Part shown: one piece after another, positions 1 to 9,170 of the stretch
Layout: every line of letters starts with the position of its first letter
Numbering within the stretch: the first letter of the stretch is position 1
Assembly (NCBI RefSeq): GCF_014042365.1
Contig: NZ_JACEZS010000004.1
Span: 124,001-188,000, forward strand
Origin: Rugamonas fusca
GTDB lineage: Bacteria; Pseudomonadota; Gammaproteobacteria; Burkholderiales; Burkholderiaceae_D
Direction of reading: 5' to 3'
Length of the DNA stretch: 64,000 bases
Program-made: the position numbers and the translations under genes
Notes under the pieces: generated by a model
What the model was told of the DNA's origin: nothing
Databases searched by the model: none
The model's input: only the letters and a program-made list of their open reading frames with translations

Positions 1-590
1 GCGGCCAGGGTCTTGATGGGGCCAGCCGAGATGCCGTTGGCGCGGATGCCCAGCTTGCCCAGGTTTTCCGCCAGGTAGCGTACCGACGCTTCCAGCGAGG
101 CCTTGGCCAGGCCCATGGTGTTGTAGTAGGGGATGGCGCGGATGGCGCCCAGGTACGACAGCGTCAGCAGCGACGAGCCTTCCTTGAGCAGCGGCAGCGC
201 GGCCTTGGCCATGGCCGGGAAGCTGTAGGCGGAAATGTCGTGGGCGATGCGGAAGTTCTCGCGGGTCAGGCCATCCAGGAATTCGCCGGCGATCGCTTCG
301 CGCGGTGCGAAGCCGATGGCGTGCACCAGGCCGTCCAGCTGCGACCAGCTTTGCGCCAGGTCGGTGAACAGGGCGGCGATCTGCTCGTCGCTGGAGACGT
401 CGCAATCGAACACCAGCGAGCTGCCGAATTCGGCGGCGAACTCCGTGATCCGGTCCTTGAAGCGCTCACCGACGTAGGTGAAGGCCAGCTCGGCGCCTTC
501 GCGGTGGCAAGCCTTGGCGATGCCGTAAGCGATGGAACGGTTCGACAGCAAACCGGTGATGAGGATTTTTTTGCCTTGCAAGAACGCCAT
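1..590 (-). CDS. fabI: Enoyl-ACP reductase (NADH), 3' end cut by window edge
   Basis: Catalyses the last reduction of each fatty-acid elongation cycle, converting trans-2-enoyl-ACP to acyl-ACP in the cytoplasm. The 196 visible residues begin [13 protein letters not shown] and carry the FabI-type nucleotide-binding stretch [13 protein letters not shown]. They continue to the catalytic region [11 protein letters not shown], with the Tyr and Lys of the short-chain dehydrogenase fold, and end at [11 protein letters not shown]. About 65 C-terminal residues, including the substrate-binding loop, lie to the left of the window if the length matches the usual ~260. The ATG at 588-590 fits the family N-terminus. 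The gene is divergent from nothing close; the next gene (mltD-like) points the same way 318 bases upstream. Identification is firm. Confidence 0.95.
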   Translation of the reverse strand, partial: MAFLQGKKILITGLLSNRSIAYGIAKACHREGAELAFTYVGERFKDRITEFAAEFGSSLVFDCDVSSDEQIAALFTDLAQSWSQLDGLVHAIGFAPREAIAGEFLDGLTRENFRIAHDISAYSFPAMAKAALPLLKEGSSLLTLSYLGAIRAIPYYNTMGLAKASLEASVRYLAENLGKLGIRANGISAGPIKTLA

Positions 591-908
591 ATAGACTCCG
601 ATTGCTACTGCTGCGCCGCAGCGCCGCCCGGCAGGCGGCGACGGCGACGGCGACAGTATGGGTTGTTTGGTAGTGGTGGCCAGGCTGGCTAAGAAGTTTT
701 TTCAAAAAGTCCATGACGTCGTTGCGGCGCCTTGCCGTGCACGCGCACTGTCTTCGTCGCCACGCCTGGCCATGGTCATTTTGAAACAACTTCTAAAAGC
801 GCCGTCCTGGAACGCAACTTTGCGCGCTCAAGGTCTGGCAGCCGCAAGACCGAGATTGTAGGGCGTGTGCGCCGCGCTGGCAACTTTTCATCGTCGCCAA
901 CACGGGCT
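591..908. other. Intergenic stretch, no gene seen
   Basis: These 318 bases lie between fabI and the transglycosylase gene, both on the minus strand. I see no convincing coding region. A short GGCGAC tandem (three copies near 636-655) is the only repeat. The fabI promoter is presumably here, but I cannot point to a clear -35/-10 pair. Confidence 0.5.
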
Positions 909-2279
909 TCAGTCTTCGTTGCGGTGACGCGATTTGTGCTGGTAGCGCGAGACGTGGGCCTTGACCAGCTTGACGGGCGCGTCGTCGTCATCGCTGTGGC
1001 GGCGTGCCGCCTTGTAGCCGCGGCCGCGCTTGCCGCCACGGTCCGCTTCCAGCGCCACGACGGCGTTGTCGGCCACTTCGGGCGCGATGTCCACGTTGGC
1101 CGAGGTGGCCAGCTTGGGCACGAGGATGGTGGAACCAGCCTTGAGCACCGTCTTTTGCGGGATGTTGTTGGCCTGGCGGATCACTTCCGGCGTGGTGTGG
1201 AACTTGGAGGCCAGGGTTTCGATCCGTTCGCGCGCGCTGGTGATCTTGTGCGTGGTCCAGGTCGACAGGGCGCGGCCCCACTGGGCCAGGTTCAGGTGGA
1301 ACTTTTCCGCGTTTTCCTGCGGCAGCAGGATCTTGGTGTGTTCGCCGCCCGTGATGACGGGACGGTTGAATTGCGGATTGAGTGCCTTGAATTCATCGAC
1401 CGACAATTCGGCCAGGTGGGCGGCGATGGTCAGGTCGATGTCGCTGGTCTTGTCGACGGCCGTGAAGTAGGGCTGATTGTTGATCAGTGGCAAGGTCAGG
1501 CCATACTGGCCCGGATTGGCGATGATGTTCTTGACCGCTTGCAGCTTGGGCACATAGTTGCGGGTCTCGGCCGGCATCAGCTCGGACAGGCTCTCGAAAT
1601 CGGTTGGCTTGCCCAGCGCACGGTTGTGCTGGATGGCCTTCTGCACCGAGCCTTCGCCCCAGTTGTAGGCCGCCAGCGCCAGTTGCCAGTCGCCGAACAT
1701 GTCATACAGGCGCTGCAGGTAGGTGAGGGCGGCGTCGGTCGAGGCCACGATGCCGCGCCGCTCGTCCTTGAACACGTTCTGCTTGAGGTTGAAGTCGCGC
1801 CCCGTGCCGGGCACGAACTGCCACATGCCGGCCGCGTTGGCGCTCGACAGCGCTTGCGGGTTGAAGGCCGATTCGATGAACGGCAGCAGCGCCAGTTCCG
1901 TCGGCATGCCGCGCTTTTCCAGTTCCGTGACCACGTGGAACAGGTACAGCGAGGCGCGCGCCGTGGTGCGGGCCATGTAGTCGGGACGGCTGCTGTACCA
2001 GGTGATGTGCTTGGCCACCAGCGGGTTGTCCAGGTCGGGGATGGCGTAGCCGGAGCGGATGCGGCCCCACACGTCCGTCTCGCGCAGCGCGTCTTCGCTG
2101 GCGGGGCGGGCTTGTTTGGTCTCGGCCTTGGCGGCCAGGGTGGTGTCGGGCGCTTTGACTTGGGCCGGCTGGAAGGCTGCGATGGCCGGCAGGCCCGCGT
2201 CGGCGGCCTGGCTCAGCGCCGGTGCCAGCATCAGGGCCAGCGCCGCCAGTGCAGCGGAAGTGTTATTGCGTGCTTGCAT
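909..2279 (-). CDS. mltD: Membrane-bound lytic murein transglycosylase D-like, LysM
   Basis: Cleaves the glycan strands of peptidoglycan, forming 1,6-anhydromuramic ends, in the periplasm. The 456-residue protein starts MQARNNTSAA with a signal peptide (residues 1-26, ending LSQAADA). The family 1 SLT domain spans about 75-260, with catalytic Glu136 in LLPFIESAFNP and the signature AAGMWQFVPGTGRDF. A LysM-like segment follows at about 270-320 and a clear LysM at 342-389 (WTTHKITSARERIETLA), then a charged tail rich in Asp, His, Arg and Lys. An upstream in-frame ATG would add ten residues, but the signal peptide fits the chosen start. There is no lipobox Cys at the signal-peptide end, unlike E. 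coli MltD, so membrane anchoring is uncertain. Confidence 0.9.
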   Translation of the reverse strand: MQARNNTSAALAALALMLAPALSQAADAGLPAIAAFQPAQVKAPDTTLAAKAETKQARPASEDALRETDVWGRIRSGYAIPDLDNPLVAKHITWYSSRPDYMARTTARASLYLFHVVTELEKRGMPTELALLPFIESAFNPQALSSANAAGMWQFVPGTGRDFNLKQNVFKDERRGIVASTDAALTYLQRLYDMFGDWQLALAAYNWGEGSVQKAIQHNRALGKPTDFESLSELMPAETRNYVPKLQAVKNIIANPGQYGLTLPLINNQPYFTAVDKTSDIDLTIAAHLAELSVDEFKALNPQFNRPVITGGEHTKILLPQENAEKFHLNLAQWGRALSTWTTHKITSARERIETLASKFHTTPEVIRQANNIPQKTVLKAGSTILVPKLATSANVDIAPEVADNAVVALEADRGGKRGRGYKAARRHSDDDDAPVKLVKAHVSRYQHKSRHRNED

Positions 2280-2596
2280 AGTATTCCATTGTTGTCGGCA
2301 AAGTAACACCGGACGGACATGAATAAACGTGGAGTGTACGAAGGTCGACTAGCTGAGTCAAGAAATATGTCAGCCGCGTGACGACCTCGCCGGTTAGTGC
2401 TTTTTGGCAATAATTGCCGGTGAGTACAATACAGTTGTCGTGGAATTCAGGGCAAATCACCTGCCGCCTGGGCGCGCCGCCCTGGCGCTACAAGGCCAGC
2501 ATGGTCCGCGCCGGGAACTGGCGCAAGCGGGACGCAGTACATATATGAGATGGCGCAAAGAGTGCGTACAATTCGGGTTTTGAATCAAGGAATGAC
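2280..2596. other. Divergent intergenic region
   Basis: These 317 bases separate the leftward transglycosylase from the rightward DUF1415 gene and must hold both promoters. I see a good ribosome binding site (AAGGA, about 2587-2591) for DUF1415, but no gene and no striking repeat. Confidence 0.5.
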
Positions 2597-3157
2597 ATGA
2601 ACACCACCGCCGCCGACCACGCCGCCATCATCGCCGCCACTGAACAATGGCTGGAAAAGGCCGTCATCGGCCTGAACCTGTGCCCGTTCGCCAAGGCCGT
2701 GCACGTCAAGAAGCAGGTGCGCTACGTGGTGTGCGACGCCGATACGCCGGAGGCGCTGCTGTCCATGCTGATGGATGAATTGCAATATTTGTCGGACGCG
2801 GACCCGGAAGCCGTCGACACCACGTTGTTAATCCATCCCCATGTATTGACCGATTTCCAGGATTACAACGAGTTCCTGGACGTGGCCGATGCCGCGCTGG
2901 AAGACATGGACCTGGTGGGCGAGCTGCAAGTGGCCAGCTTCCACCCGCAATACCAGTTCGCCGACACGGCGCCCGACGACATCAGCAATTACACCAACCG
3001 GGCGCCCTATCCGACCCTGCACCTGCTGCGCGAGGCCAGCGTGGAGCGGGCGGTGGACGCCTTCCCCGAGGCGAACGAGATTTTCGAGAAGAATATCGCC
3101 ACCCTGGAAGGGCTGGGCCACGCCGGCTGGGACCAGCTGGGCCTGAAGGTGAAATAA
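2597..3157 (+). CDS. DUF1415 domain-containing protein
   Basis: Function unknown. The 186 residues are a single DUF1415 domain, recognised by the N-terminal stretch WLEKAVIGLNLCPFAKAV, the acidic middle and the conserved HPQYQFADTAPDD and NRAPYPTLHLLRE segments. There is no signal peptide or membrane segment, so it is probably cytoplasmic. The conserved Cys in NLCPFAK might be functional, but that is inference. The start ATG has AAGGA six bases upstream. The DUF1289 gene follows after one base, so the two are almost certainly co-transcribed. Confidence 0.88.
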   Translation: MNTTAADHAAIIAATEQWLEKAVIGLNLCPFAKAVHVKKQVRYVVCDADTPEALLSMLMDELQYLSDADPEAVDTTLLIHPHVLTDFQDYNEFLDVADAALEDMDLVGELQVASFHPQYQFADTAPDDISNYTNRAPYPTLHLLREASVERAVDAFPEANEIFEKNIATLEGLGHAGWDQLGLKVK

Positions 3158-3158
3158 G

Positions 3159-3350
3159 ATGACGAACGATTTGCCGGTGCGGCCCGACACCCCCTGCGTG
3201 GCCGTCTGTTCCACCACCTTCGACGAGATTTGCCGCGGCTGCGGGCGCAGCGTGGTGGAGGTGGCGCACTGGGTGGCCATGACGGCCGAGCAGAAGGAAG
3301 TGGTGTGGCAGCGCATCCTGGCGCAGGGCTACCCGCGCCGCAATACCTGA
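3159..3350 (+). CDS. DUF1289 domain-containing small protein
   Basis: A 63-residue protein of unknown function. The conserved cysteines of DUF1289 are visible in TPCVAVCSTTFDEICRGCGR, a CxxxC followed by CxxC pattern that suggests metal or Fe-S binding (inference). The typical C-terminal WQRILAQGYPRR is present. The start codon lies one base after the DUF1415 stop, indicating translational coupling. The gene ends in front of a strong hairpin shared with the convergent DUF1993 gene. Confidence 0.88.
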   Translation: MTNDLPVRPDTPCVAVCSTTFDEICRGCGRSVVEVAHWVAMTAEQKEVVWQRILAQGYPRRNT

Positions 3351-3357
3351 CGCGGCG

Positions 3358-3378
3358 GGCCGGCGGCGCGCGCCGGCC
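3358..3378. terminator. Hairpin between convergent genes
   Basis: A perfect 8-base inverted repeat, GGCCGGCG and CGCCGGCC with a five-base loop, lies between the stops of the DUF1289 gene (+) and the DUF1993 gene (-). The position suits a bidirectional transcription end. No T-run follows, so rho independence is uncertain. Confidence 0.5.
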
Positions 3379-3387
3379 TGGTACAGA

Positions 3388-3894
3388 TCAGTAGGTGCCG
3401 ATAAAGTCCTTCTTGCCGATATCGAGCCCGTTGTGGCGCAGGATGTCGTAGGCCGTGGTGGCATGGAAGAAGAAGTGGGGCAGCGCATAGTGCAGCAAAT
3501 AGGTCTGGCCCGTGAAATGCTTGGTCTTCTCGCCGCTGCCGGTGGTGATGGCGCGTGCCGCGCTGCCGGCGACCTGGTCCTGCGGCACGGTGTCGATGAA
3601 GGCCAGCGTCCTGGTGATGCGCGTTTTCAGTTCAGCGAAGCTGCGCTCGTTGTCCTCGAACGCGGGCACGTCCATCCCGCCCAGGCGGGCGCTGCAACCC
3701 TTGGCGAAGTCGCAGGCGATCTGGATCTGGCGGGTGAACGGCAGCATGTCCGGGTACAGGCGGAACTGCAGCAGGGCTTGCGGGTCGATCTTCTTCTGGT
3801 CGGCGTGGGTTTCGGCCTTGTCGAGGATGGCCAGCAGGCTGTTCAGGATTTGTTTGAACACGGGCACGGATGCGGAGTACATGGATAGGGTCAT
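3388..3894 (-). CDS. DUF1993 domain-containing protein
   Basis: A 168-residue cytoplasmic protein of unknown function. The family is recognised by the N-terminal MSMYSASVPVF-like segment (here TLSMYSASVPVFKQIL), the conserved RLYPDMLPFTRQIQIACD stretch and the C-terminal HFFFHATTAYDILRHNG. The several conserved His and Asp residues and the helical character recall DinB-like four-helix bundles; that relation is inference. It is monocistronic and divergent from the PAS/GGDEF/EAL gene. Confidence 0.88.
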   Translation of the reverse strand: MTLSMYSASVPVFKQILNSLLAILDKAETHADQKKIDPQALLQFRLYPDMLPFTRQIQIACDFAKGCSARLGGMDVPAFEDNERSFAELKTRITRTLAFIDTVPQDQVAGSAARAITTGSGEKTKHFTGQTYLLHYALPHFFFHATTAYDILRHNGLDIGKKDFIGTY

Positions 3895-4101
3895 GGCAAT
3901 TCCTCAGGTTGGGAGCGCAGATCATAGCCCGCCCGCGGTTTTTCTGCTGGCGACGCCACGATTGTTACGGCGAGGATGCATCTAGATGACTTTCTCGTGT
4001 CTTTCCGTGCATAATTCCGTGCAGGACAAACACAAAAATTCCAACCCACACAGCGTGATGATGCAAACCGATAAAACAGGCCGCGGCGCTGCGGCACATG
4101 C

Positions 4102-7100
4102 ATGACTAGTGCCCTCTACCAGCAGGTGCGCAAGCGGCTGACCGCGCTGTATGGCCTGTCCATCTATGGCGCGCTGCTGCTGGTGGTGTTCGGCGGCCTG
4201 GTGATTCCGGCCATGATAGGCAGTTACCTGCTGATCGGCGTGCACGAGCAGCAGTCGGCCAAGGTCGCGTTGAACGAGGCGCTGCAGCGCAATGCCGACA
4301 TCCTGGCGCTGGGCATGCAGGAATCGCTGTGGAACATGAACGCGGAATCGGCCCATTCGCTGGTCGAATCGGTCATGCGCGACCGCTCCGTGCTGCAGGT
4401 GGAGGTGACGGGCCAGGCCGACACCCAGTTCATCAGCGTGCAGTCGCCGCGCCGCGCCACCGGCCACGTGTTCCGCGCCGAGCGTGAAATCCTCGTGCGC
4501 GGCGAGCATATCGGCCGCATCATGGTCGAGATGGATGACGCGCGCAGCCAGCAGGACTTGCGCGAGAAGCAGCTGTCCTACGTGTTCGTGCTGGCGGCCC
4601 AGCTCACCGTGTCGCTGCTGCTGATCGTGCTGTTCCTGAACAAGCGCCTGCTCAAGCCCTTGCGCAAGCTGATGCGCTTTTCCGACCGCCTGTCCCATGG
4701 CGACTTCGAAACCCGGCTCGACCTGACCGGCAGCGACGAGCTGGGGCGGCTGGCCGGCCAGCTGGAACAGATGCGGGTGGCCATCAAGCACCTGTTCGAG
4801 GACATCGGCCAGCGCGAGGAGCGCTTCCGCACCATCGTCACCCAGGTGCCGGGCGCCGTGTTCCGCTTCCGTCCCGATGGCCCGATCGATTTCGTGTCCG
4901 ACGCCATCGAGGACATCTCCGGCTATTCGGCCGCCCAGTTCATGCGCAGCACCACCCACGCCTGGGCCAACCTGATCTGCCCGGAAGACCGCAAGGCCCA
5001 GCGCCGCTGCGTGACCCAGGCCGTGCGCGACGGCCAGCCCTACGAAATCGAATACCGCATCATCGACGCCACCGGCACCGAGCGTTGGGTGGCCGAGAAT
5101 GGCCAGCCGCAGGTGGCCGACGGCGAGGGCGGCGCGCCCTGGGTGGACGGCATCATCTCCGACATCAGCCAGCGCAAGCACAACGAGATGCGCATCGAAG
5201 CGTTGCTGGCCGAGCAGAGCGCCATCCTGGATAACGTGATGTTCGGCGTGATGTTCGTGCGTAACCGCGTGATCGTCTCCGTCAACCGCCGTTGCGAGGA
5301 ATTGTTCGGCTACGAGCCAGGCGCCATGACGGGCAACTCCACCGCCATCGTCTTCCCCAACGCCTTCGACTACGAAGCGGCCGGCGCGCGCCAGTATTCA
5401 TCGCTGGCATCGGGCGACTACTTCAGCGAGGAGCGCCACTACCGGCGCAAGGACGGCACCCTGTTCTGGTGCATGGTGAGCGGCTGCGCGATCGACCAGA
5501 ACCGGCCCAACGAGGGCAGCATCTGGGTCTATGCCGACATCTCGGCCCGCAAGGAGGCCGAGGAGAAGCTGCGCCTGTCGGCCACGGTACTGGAACACAT
5601 CGCCGACGGCGTGATGGTGGTGGACGCGGCCGGCAAAATCGTCGCCGTCAATCCGGCCTTCACGCAGATCACGGGCTACAGCGAGCAGGAAGCGCTGGGC
5701 AAGGACCGCACCCTGACGCGCTCGGGCCGCCACGACGACGCGTTCTACCAGAGCCTGTGGACGGAACTGGTGACCACCGGCTTCTGGCGTGGCGAGATCT
5801 GGAACCTGCGCAAGAGCGGCGAACTGTATCTGGAATGGCTGACGGTGAGCGCCGTGCGCGACAACCGGGGCCAGACCACGCACTATGTGGGCGTGTTCAG
5901 CGACATCACGCAAGTGAAGGAATCGCAGGAAAAGCTGGACCACCTGGCGCACCACGATCCGCTCACGGCCTTGCCGAACCGCCTGCTGTTCAACGACCGC
6001 CTGCAGCACGCGTTGCAGCGTGCCTCGCGCGACCATGAACAACTGGCGCTGCTGTTTATCGACCTGGATCGCTTCAAGAACGTCAACGACACGCTGGGCC
6101 ACCATATCGGCGATGAGCTGCTCAAGCAGGTAGCCACGGCGCTGCAGGAAAAGCTGCGCGAAGGCGACACGCTGGCGCGCCTGGGCGGCGACGAATTCAT
6201 CGTCCTGCTGGAGGACGTGGATGGCCAGCACGGCGCCGGCCTGGTGGCGGAAAAGCTGGTGGCCATGTTCGAGCAGCCGTTCATGGTGGCCGGGCACGAA
6301 CTGTTCGTTACCTGCAGCGTGGGCATCAGCCTGTTCCCGACCGACGCCACCGACCTCAATATGCTGATCCGTAACGCCGACGTGGCCATGTACCAGGCCA
6401 AGGCGCGTGGACGCAATGGCTACAGCTTCTACGCGCCGTCCATGACAGGCGAGGGCGTGGAGCGGCTGCGGCTGGAAACCTTCCTGCGCCGCTCGATCGA
6501 GAAGGAGGAGATCTTCCTCAACTATCAGCCGCAGGTGGAGATCGACACGGGGCGCCTGGTGGGCGTGGAGGCGCTGGTGCGCTGGAACCATCCGGAACTG
6601 GGGCTGGTGCCGCCGGTGCGTTTCATTCCGCTGGCCGAGGACACGGGCTTCATCAACCAGCTGGGCAAGTGGGTGCTGTACGAAGCGTGCCGCCAGATGG
6701 TGCGCTGGCAGGAGGCGGGGCTGCATGTGCCCAAGATCGCCGTCAACCTGTCGGTCAAGCAGTTCGAGCGCGGCAGCATCGTCAACATGGTGGCCGACAT
6801 CCTGCGCGAGACGGGGCTGGAGCCGGAGCGGCTGCAACTGGAAGTGACGGAGTCCGTCATCATGAACACGGGCGACGCGCTCAACTTCATCAACGACCTG
6901 CACTCGATCGGCGTGGGACTGGCGATCGACGATTTCGGCACCGGCTATTCGTCGCTGGCCTACCTCAAGCAGTTGCCGGTGCAGACGCTGAAGATCGACC
7001 GTTCCTTCATCCAGGATATTTCGACGGACGTGAACGACGAGGCGATTGCCATCGCCATCATCCAGCTGGGCAAGAGCATGAACCTGTCCGTGATCGCGGA

Positions 7101-7227
7101 AGGAGTGGAGACGGAGGAGCAGGCCGCCTTCCTGCTGCGCCAGGGCTGCCGTCTGGCCCAGGGTTATTTGTACAGCAAGCCCTTGCTGGCCGAGGACATG
7201 CTGTTGCGCTGGCACGTGCCGGCGTAA
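4102..7227 (+). CDS. Membrane PAS/GGDEF/EAL cyclic-di-GMP signalling protein
   Basis: A 1041-residue sensor that can in principle make and degrade cyclic di-GMP. An N-terminal membrane helix (about 17-45) is followed by a periplasmic region to about 155, a second helix (about 158-178), a HAMP domain (to about 232) and three PAS domains (about 240-360, 370-485 and 495-612). The GGDEF domain has an intact GGDEF at 695-699 and the I-site RxxD (REGD) five residues before it. The EAL domain has EAL at 823-825, then NLSVKQF, TESVIM, DDFGTGYSS and KIDRSF. Both active sites look complete. The first ATG is followed directly by the membrane anchor. It is a single gene with no partner protein alongside, and the signal sensed is not evident. 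Confidence 0.93.
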   Translation: MTSALYQQVRKRLTALYGLSIYGALLLVVFGGLVIPAMIGSYLLIGVHEQQSAKVALNEALQRNADILALGMQESLWNMNAESAHSLVESVMRDRSVLQVEVTGQADTQFISVQSPRRATGHVFRAEREILVRGEHIGRIMVEMDDARSQQDLREKQLSYVFVLAAQLTVSLLLIVLFLNKRLLKPLRKLMRFSDRLSHGDFETRLDLTGSDELGRLAGQLEQMRVAIKHLFEDIGQREERFRTIVTQVPGAVFRFRPDGPIDFVSDAIEDISGYSAAQFMRSTTHAWANLICPEDRKAQRRCVTQAVRDGQPYEIEYRIIDATGTERWVAENGQPQVADGEGGAPWVDGIISDISQRKHNEMRIEALLAEQSAILDNVMFGVMFVRNRVIVSVNRRCEELFGYEPGAMTGNSTAIVFPNAFDYEAAGARQYSSLASGDYFSEERHYRRKDGTLFWCMVSGCAIDQNRPNEGSIWVYADISARKEAEEKLRLSATVLEHIADGVMVVDAAGKIVAVNPAFTQITGYSEQEALGKDRTLTRSGRHDDAFYQSLWTELVTTGFWRGEIWNLRKSGELYLEWLTVSAVRDNRGQTTHYVGVFSDITQVKESQEKLDHLAHHDPLTALPNRLLFNDRLQHALQRASRDHEQLALLFIDLDRFKNVNDTLGHHIGDELLKQVATALQEKLREGDTLARLGGDEFIVLLEDVDGQHGAGLVAEKLVAMFEQPFMVAGHELFVTCSVGISLFPTDATDLNMLIRNADVAMYQAKARGRNGYSFYAPSMTGEGVERLRLETFLRRSIEKEEIFLNYQPQVEIDTGRLVGVEALVRWNHPELGLVPPVRFIPLAEDTGFINQLGKWVLYEACRQMVRWQEAGLHVPKIAVNLSVKQFERGSIVNMVADILRETGLEPERLQLEVTESVIMNTGDALNFINDLHSIGVGLAIDDFGTGYSSLAYLKQLPVQTLKIDRSFIQDISTDVNDEAIAIAIIQLGKSMNLSVIAEGVETEEQAAFLLRQGCRLAQGYLYSKPLLAEDMLLRWHVPA

Positions 7228-7309
7228 AGCGTTGTTTTAGCGGGGCGGCGCCGTTGCCGCCGCCGTGGGCGCGCTGGTGGGGTGCTCGCGCTGGTGGGGT
7301 GCTGCGGCC

Positions 7310-7738
7310 TCAGGCGCGCGCCGCGTGCAGCAGCGTGCGCAGGTTGCAGTCGCGCTGCCACTGGCGGCGTTCCTCGCTGGCGGCCGTCAGCGCCGCCAGT
7401 TCTTCATCGCTTTGGGCTGACTGGGCCAGCACCAGGCGGTGCGCCAGGTTCGCATCAGGCAGCATGGTGCCGAAGAAGGCCACTTGTTCGCCATGCTGGA
7501 TTAACAGGGTAGGGAAGTTCTCTACGTCCAGCTCACCGACCACGTCCGCGTTATCCTCGATATCGACCCACACAAAGCACTTGTCAGGATGGCGCGCCGC
7601 CAGTTCCTCGAATGTCTTGCGGTAGGAGGTGCAGGTGCCGCACCAGGCGGCGCAAAGGCAGGCGACGATCCAGCGCTCGCCCGCGAGGGCGGCGGCGATG
7701 TCGCGGTGGTTGTCGGTGCTGAGGGTCAGGCTGTGCAT
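7310..7738 (-). CDS. Thioredoxin family protein
   Basis: A 142-residue thioredoxin-fold protein. The active-site motif WCGTC (CxxC with Gly-Thr between) lies near residue 38 in CLCAAWCGTCTSYRKTFEEL, and the cis-Pro segment is ENFPTLLIQHG. There is no signal peptide with the start MHSLTLS (ATG at 7736-7738), so it should act in the cytoplasm. A longer in-frame reading adds 32 residues of poor, Arg-rich sequence and was not used. It is likely a disulfide reductase or chaperone-like thioredoxin; the partner is unknown. It is convergent with the EAL gene and divergent from tsaB. Confidence 0.85.
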   Translation of the reverse strand: MHSLTLSTDNHRDIAAALAGERWIVACLCAAWCGTCTSYRKTFEELAARHPDKCFVWVDIEDNADVVGELDVENFPTLLIQHGEQVAFFGTMLPDANLAHRLVLAQSAQSDEELAALTAASEERRQWQRDCNLRTLLHAARA

Positions 7739-7974
7739 GGGAAATCGGCTATCGGAGGCGCGCGGGGCGCCAAACGTGCACATTCTACATGGGCTGGGGA
7801 CGAGTCGGGCGGCGGGGCGCTGGCGTCGACTCATGGGCGCTCAAGAAAAGCATCGATGTTCCCATTGAGACACCCTGACTTGTGCGCTCGTAACCAGAGG
7901 GACCCTGGCATTGCCGGTGCGGCGTTTTGGCCGCCCGCTAGACCCGCCCCCGGGGTGGCAGGTTAAAATACGGC

Positions 7975-8703
7975 ATGCCTACGATACTTGCCATTGAAAC
8001 TTCCTCCGAACTGGCTTCCTGTGCGCTGCTGCGCGATGGAGCCGTCATCGCCCGCGCTTCCTCCGGCGTGCGCACCCATTCCCAGTCCATTTTGCCGATG
8101 GTGCAGGAACTGCTGGCCGAAGCTGGCATCGTGCTCCAGCAGTGTGACGCGATCGCCTACGGTTCCGGCCCCGGTTCCTTCACCGGCGTGCGCACCGCGT
8201 GCGGCGTGGCGCAGGGGCTGGCGTTCGGCGCCAGCCTGCCCGTGGTGCCGGTCGTTACATTGGACGCGATGGCATTGGCTTGCCACCAGCTACATGGTGC
8301 GAACGAGGTGTTGACTGTGCTTGATGCGCGCATGGGCGAAGTCTATTGGGCCCAGTATCGTTTTGAAGCGGGCGCGGTGGCGCCGTCGGTGGTGCTGGCG
8401 CCAGCGTTGGCGGCGCCCGAAGCGGTGCAGCCGCAAGGCCAGCCTGTCGCTTGCGGCAATGGCTTTACGGCGTATGCCGAGGCCCTGTCCGGCCTGGCCT
8501 GCGCGCCATCGGCCCACGGCGAGGTGATGCCGCACGCGGCGCAGATCGCGCAACTGGCGGCCGTGGCCTTCGCGGCCGGCCGCACCGTGTCGGCCGAGGA
8601 GGCGCAGCCGCTTTACCTGCGCAACAAGATCGCCTACACCAGCGCCGAGCGCCGCGACATGAACGCGGCCAAGGCGGCTCAGGCCAATGGAGCGGGCGCA
8701 TGA
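7975..8703 (+). CDS. tsaB: tRNA threonylcarbamoyladenosine biosynthesis protein TsaB
   Basis: A partner of TsaD and TsaE in making the universal t6A37 modification of ANN-decoding tRNAs. The 242-residue protein has the ASKHA-type N-terminus ILAIETSSELASCAL and the characteristic GSGPGSFTGVRTA segment near residue 62, followed by PVVPVVTLDAMAL. Its length matches the family. The stop overlaps the start of rimI (ATGA), an arrangement common for these two genes, and opens a four-gene string with overlapping ends. Confidence 0.95.
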   Translation: MPTILAIETSSELASCALLRDGAVIARASSGVRTHSQSILPMVQELLAEAGIVLQQCDAIAYGSGPGSFTGVRTACGVAQGLAFGASLPVVPVVTLDAMALACHQLHGANEVLTVLDARMGEVYWAQYRFEAGAVAPSVVLAPALAAPEAVQPQGQPVACGNGFTAYAEALSGLACAPSAHGEVMPHAAQIAQLAAVAFAAGRTVSAEEAQPLYLRNKIAYTSAERRDMNAAKAAQANGAGA

Positions 8704-9170
8704 AGCCTGTGTGGGATCTGGCCCGGCTCCAGTACGAGCCGATGCAATCGTCCGACCTGGATGACGTGGTGGCGCTGGAGCAGACCGTGTATCCGCATCC
8801 GTGGAGCCGCGTCAATTTTGACGATTCGCTGGCCAGCGGCTACCAGGCCTGGGTGCTGCGCGATTCGGCTGGCGAGTTGCTGGGCTACTTCCTGCTGATG
8901 GCCATCGTCGATGAAGCCCATCTGCTCAACGTGGCCGTGTCGGCGGAGCGCCAGGGGCAGGGGCTGGGACGCTTCCTGCTGAACCAGGCCGTCGCCTGCG
9001 CGCGTGGGCTGGGGATGGAATCGGTGCTGCTGGAAGTGCGACCATCGAACACGCGGGCGCTGGAAATCTACCAGCGCTATGGGTTCCAGCAGATCGGCCG
9101 GCGCAAGGCGTACTACCCGGCCGCCAATCAGCAACGCGAGGACGCGATTGTCATGCGTTTCGGTTTATGA
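8700..9170 (+). CDS. rimI: Ribosomal protein bS18 N-alpha-acetyltransferase
   Basis: A GNAT-family enzyme that acetylates the N-terminal Ala of ribosomal protein S18. The 156-residue protein shows the acetyl-CoA binding motif QGQGLGRFLL (Q/RxxGxG/A) near residue 87, EVRPSNTRALEIYQRYGF, and the C-terminal RKAYYPA segment typical of RimI. The ATG at 8700 overlaps the tsaB TGA by two bases and its own TGA overlaps the next ATG, so the genes are translationally coupled. A much longer upstream reading is out of keeping with the family. Confidence 0.93.
   Translation: MKPVWDLARLQYEPMQSSDLDDVVALEQTVYPHPWSRVNFDDSLASGYQAWVLRDSAGELLGYFLLMAIVDEAHLLNVAVSAERQGQGLGRFLLNQAVACARGLGMESVLLEVRPSNTRALEIYQRYGFQQIGRRKAYYPAANQQREDAIVMRFGL

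Noticed and set aside
466..789. Possible small gene on the minus strand between fabI and the transglycosylase
   Set aside because: It overlaps the start of fabI and reads as an Arg-rich mixture without a ribosome binding site.
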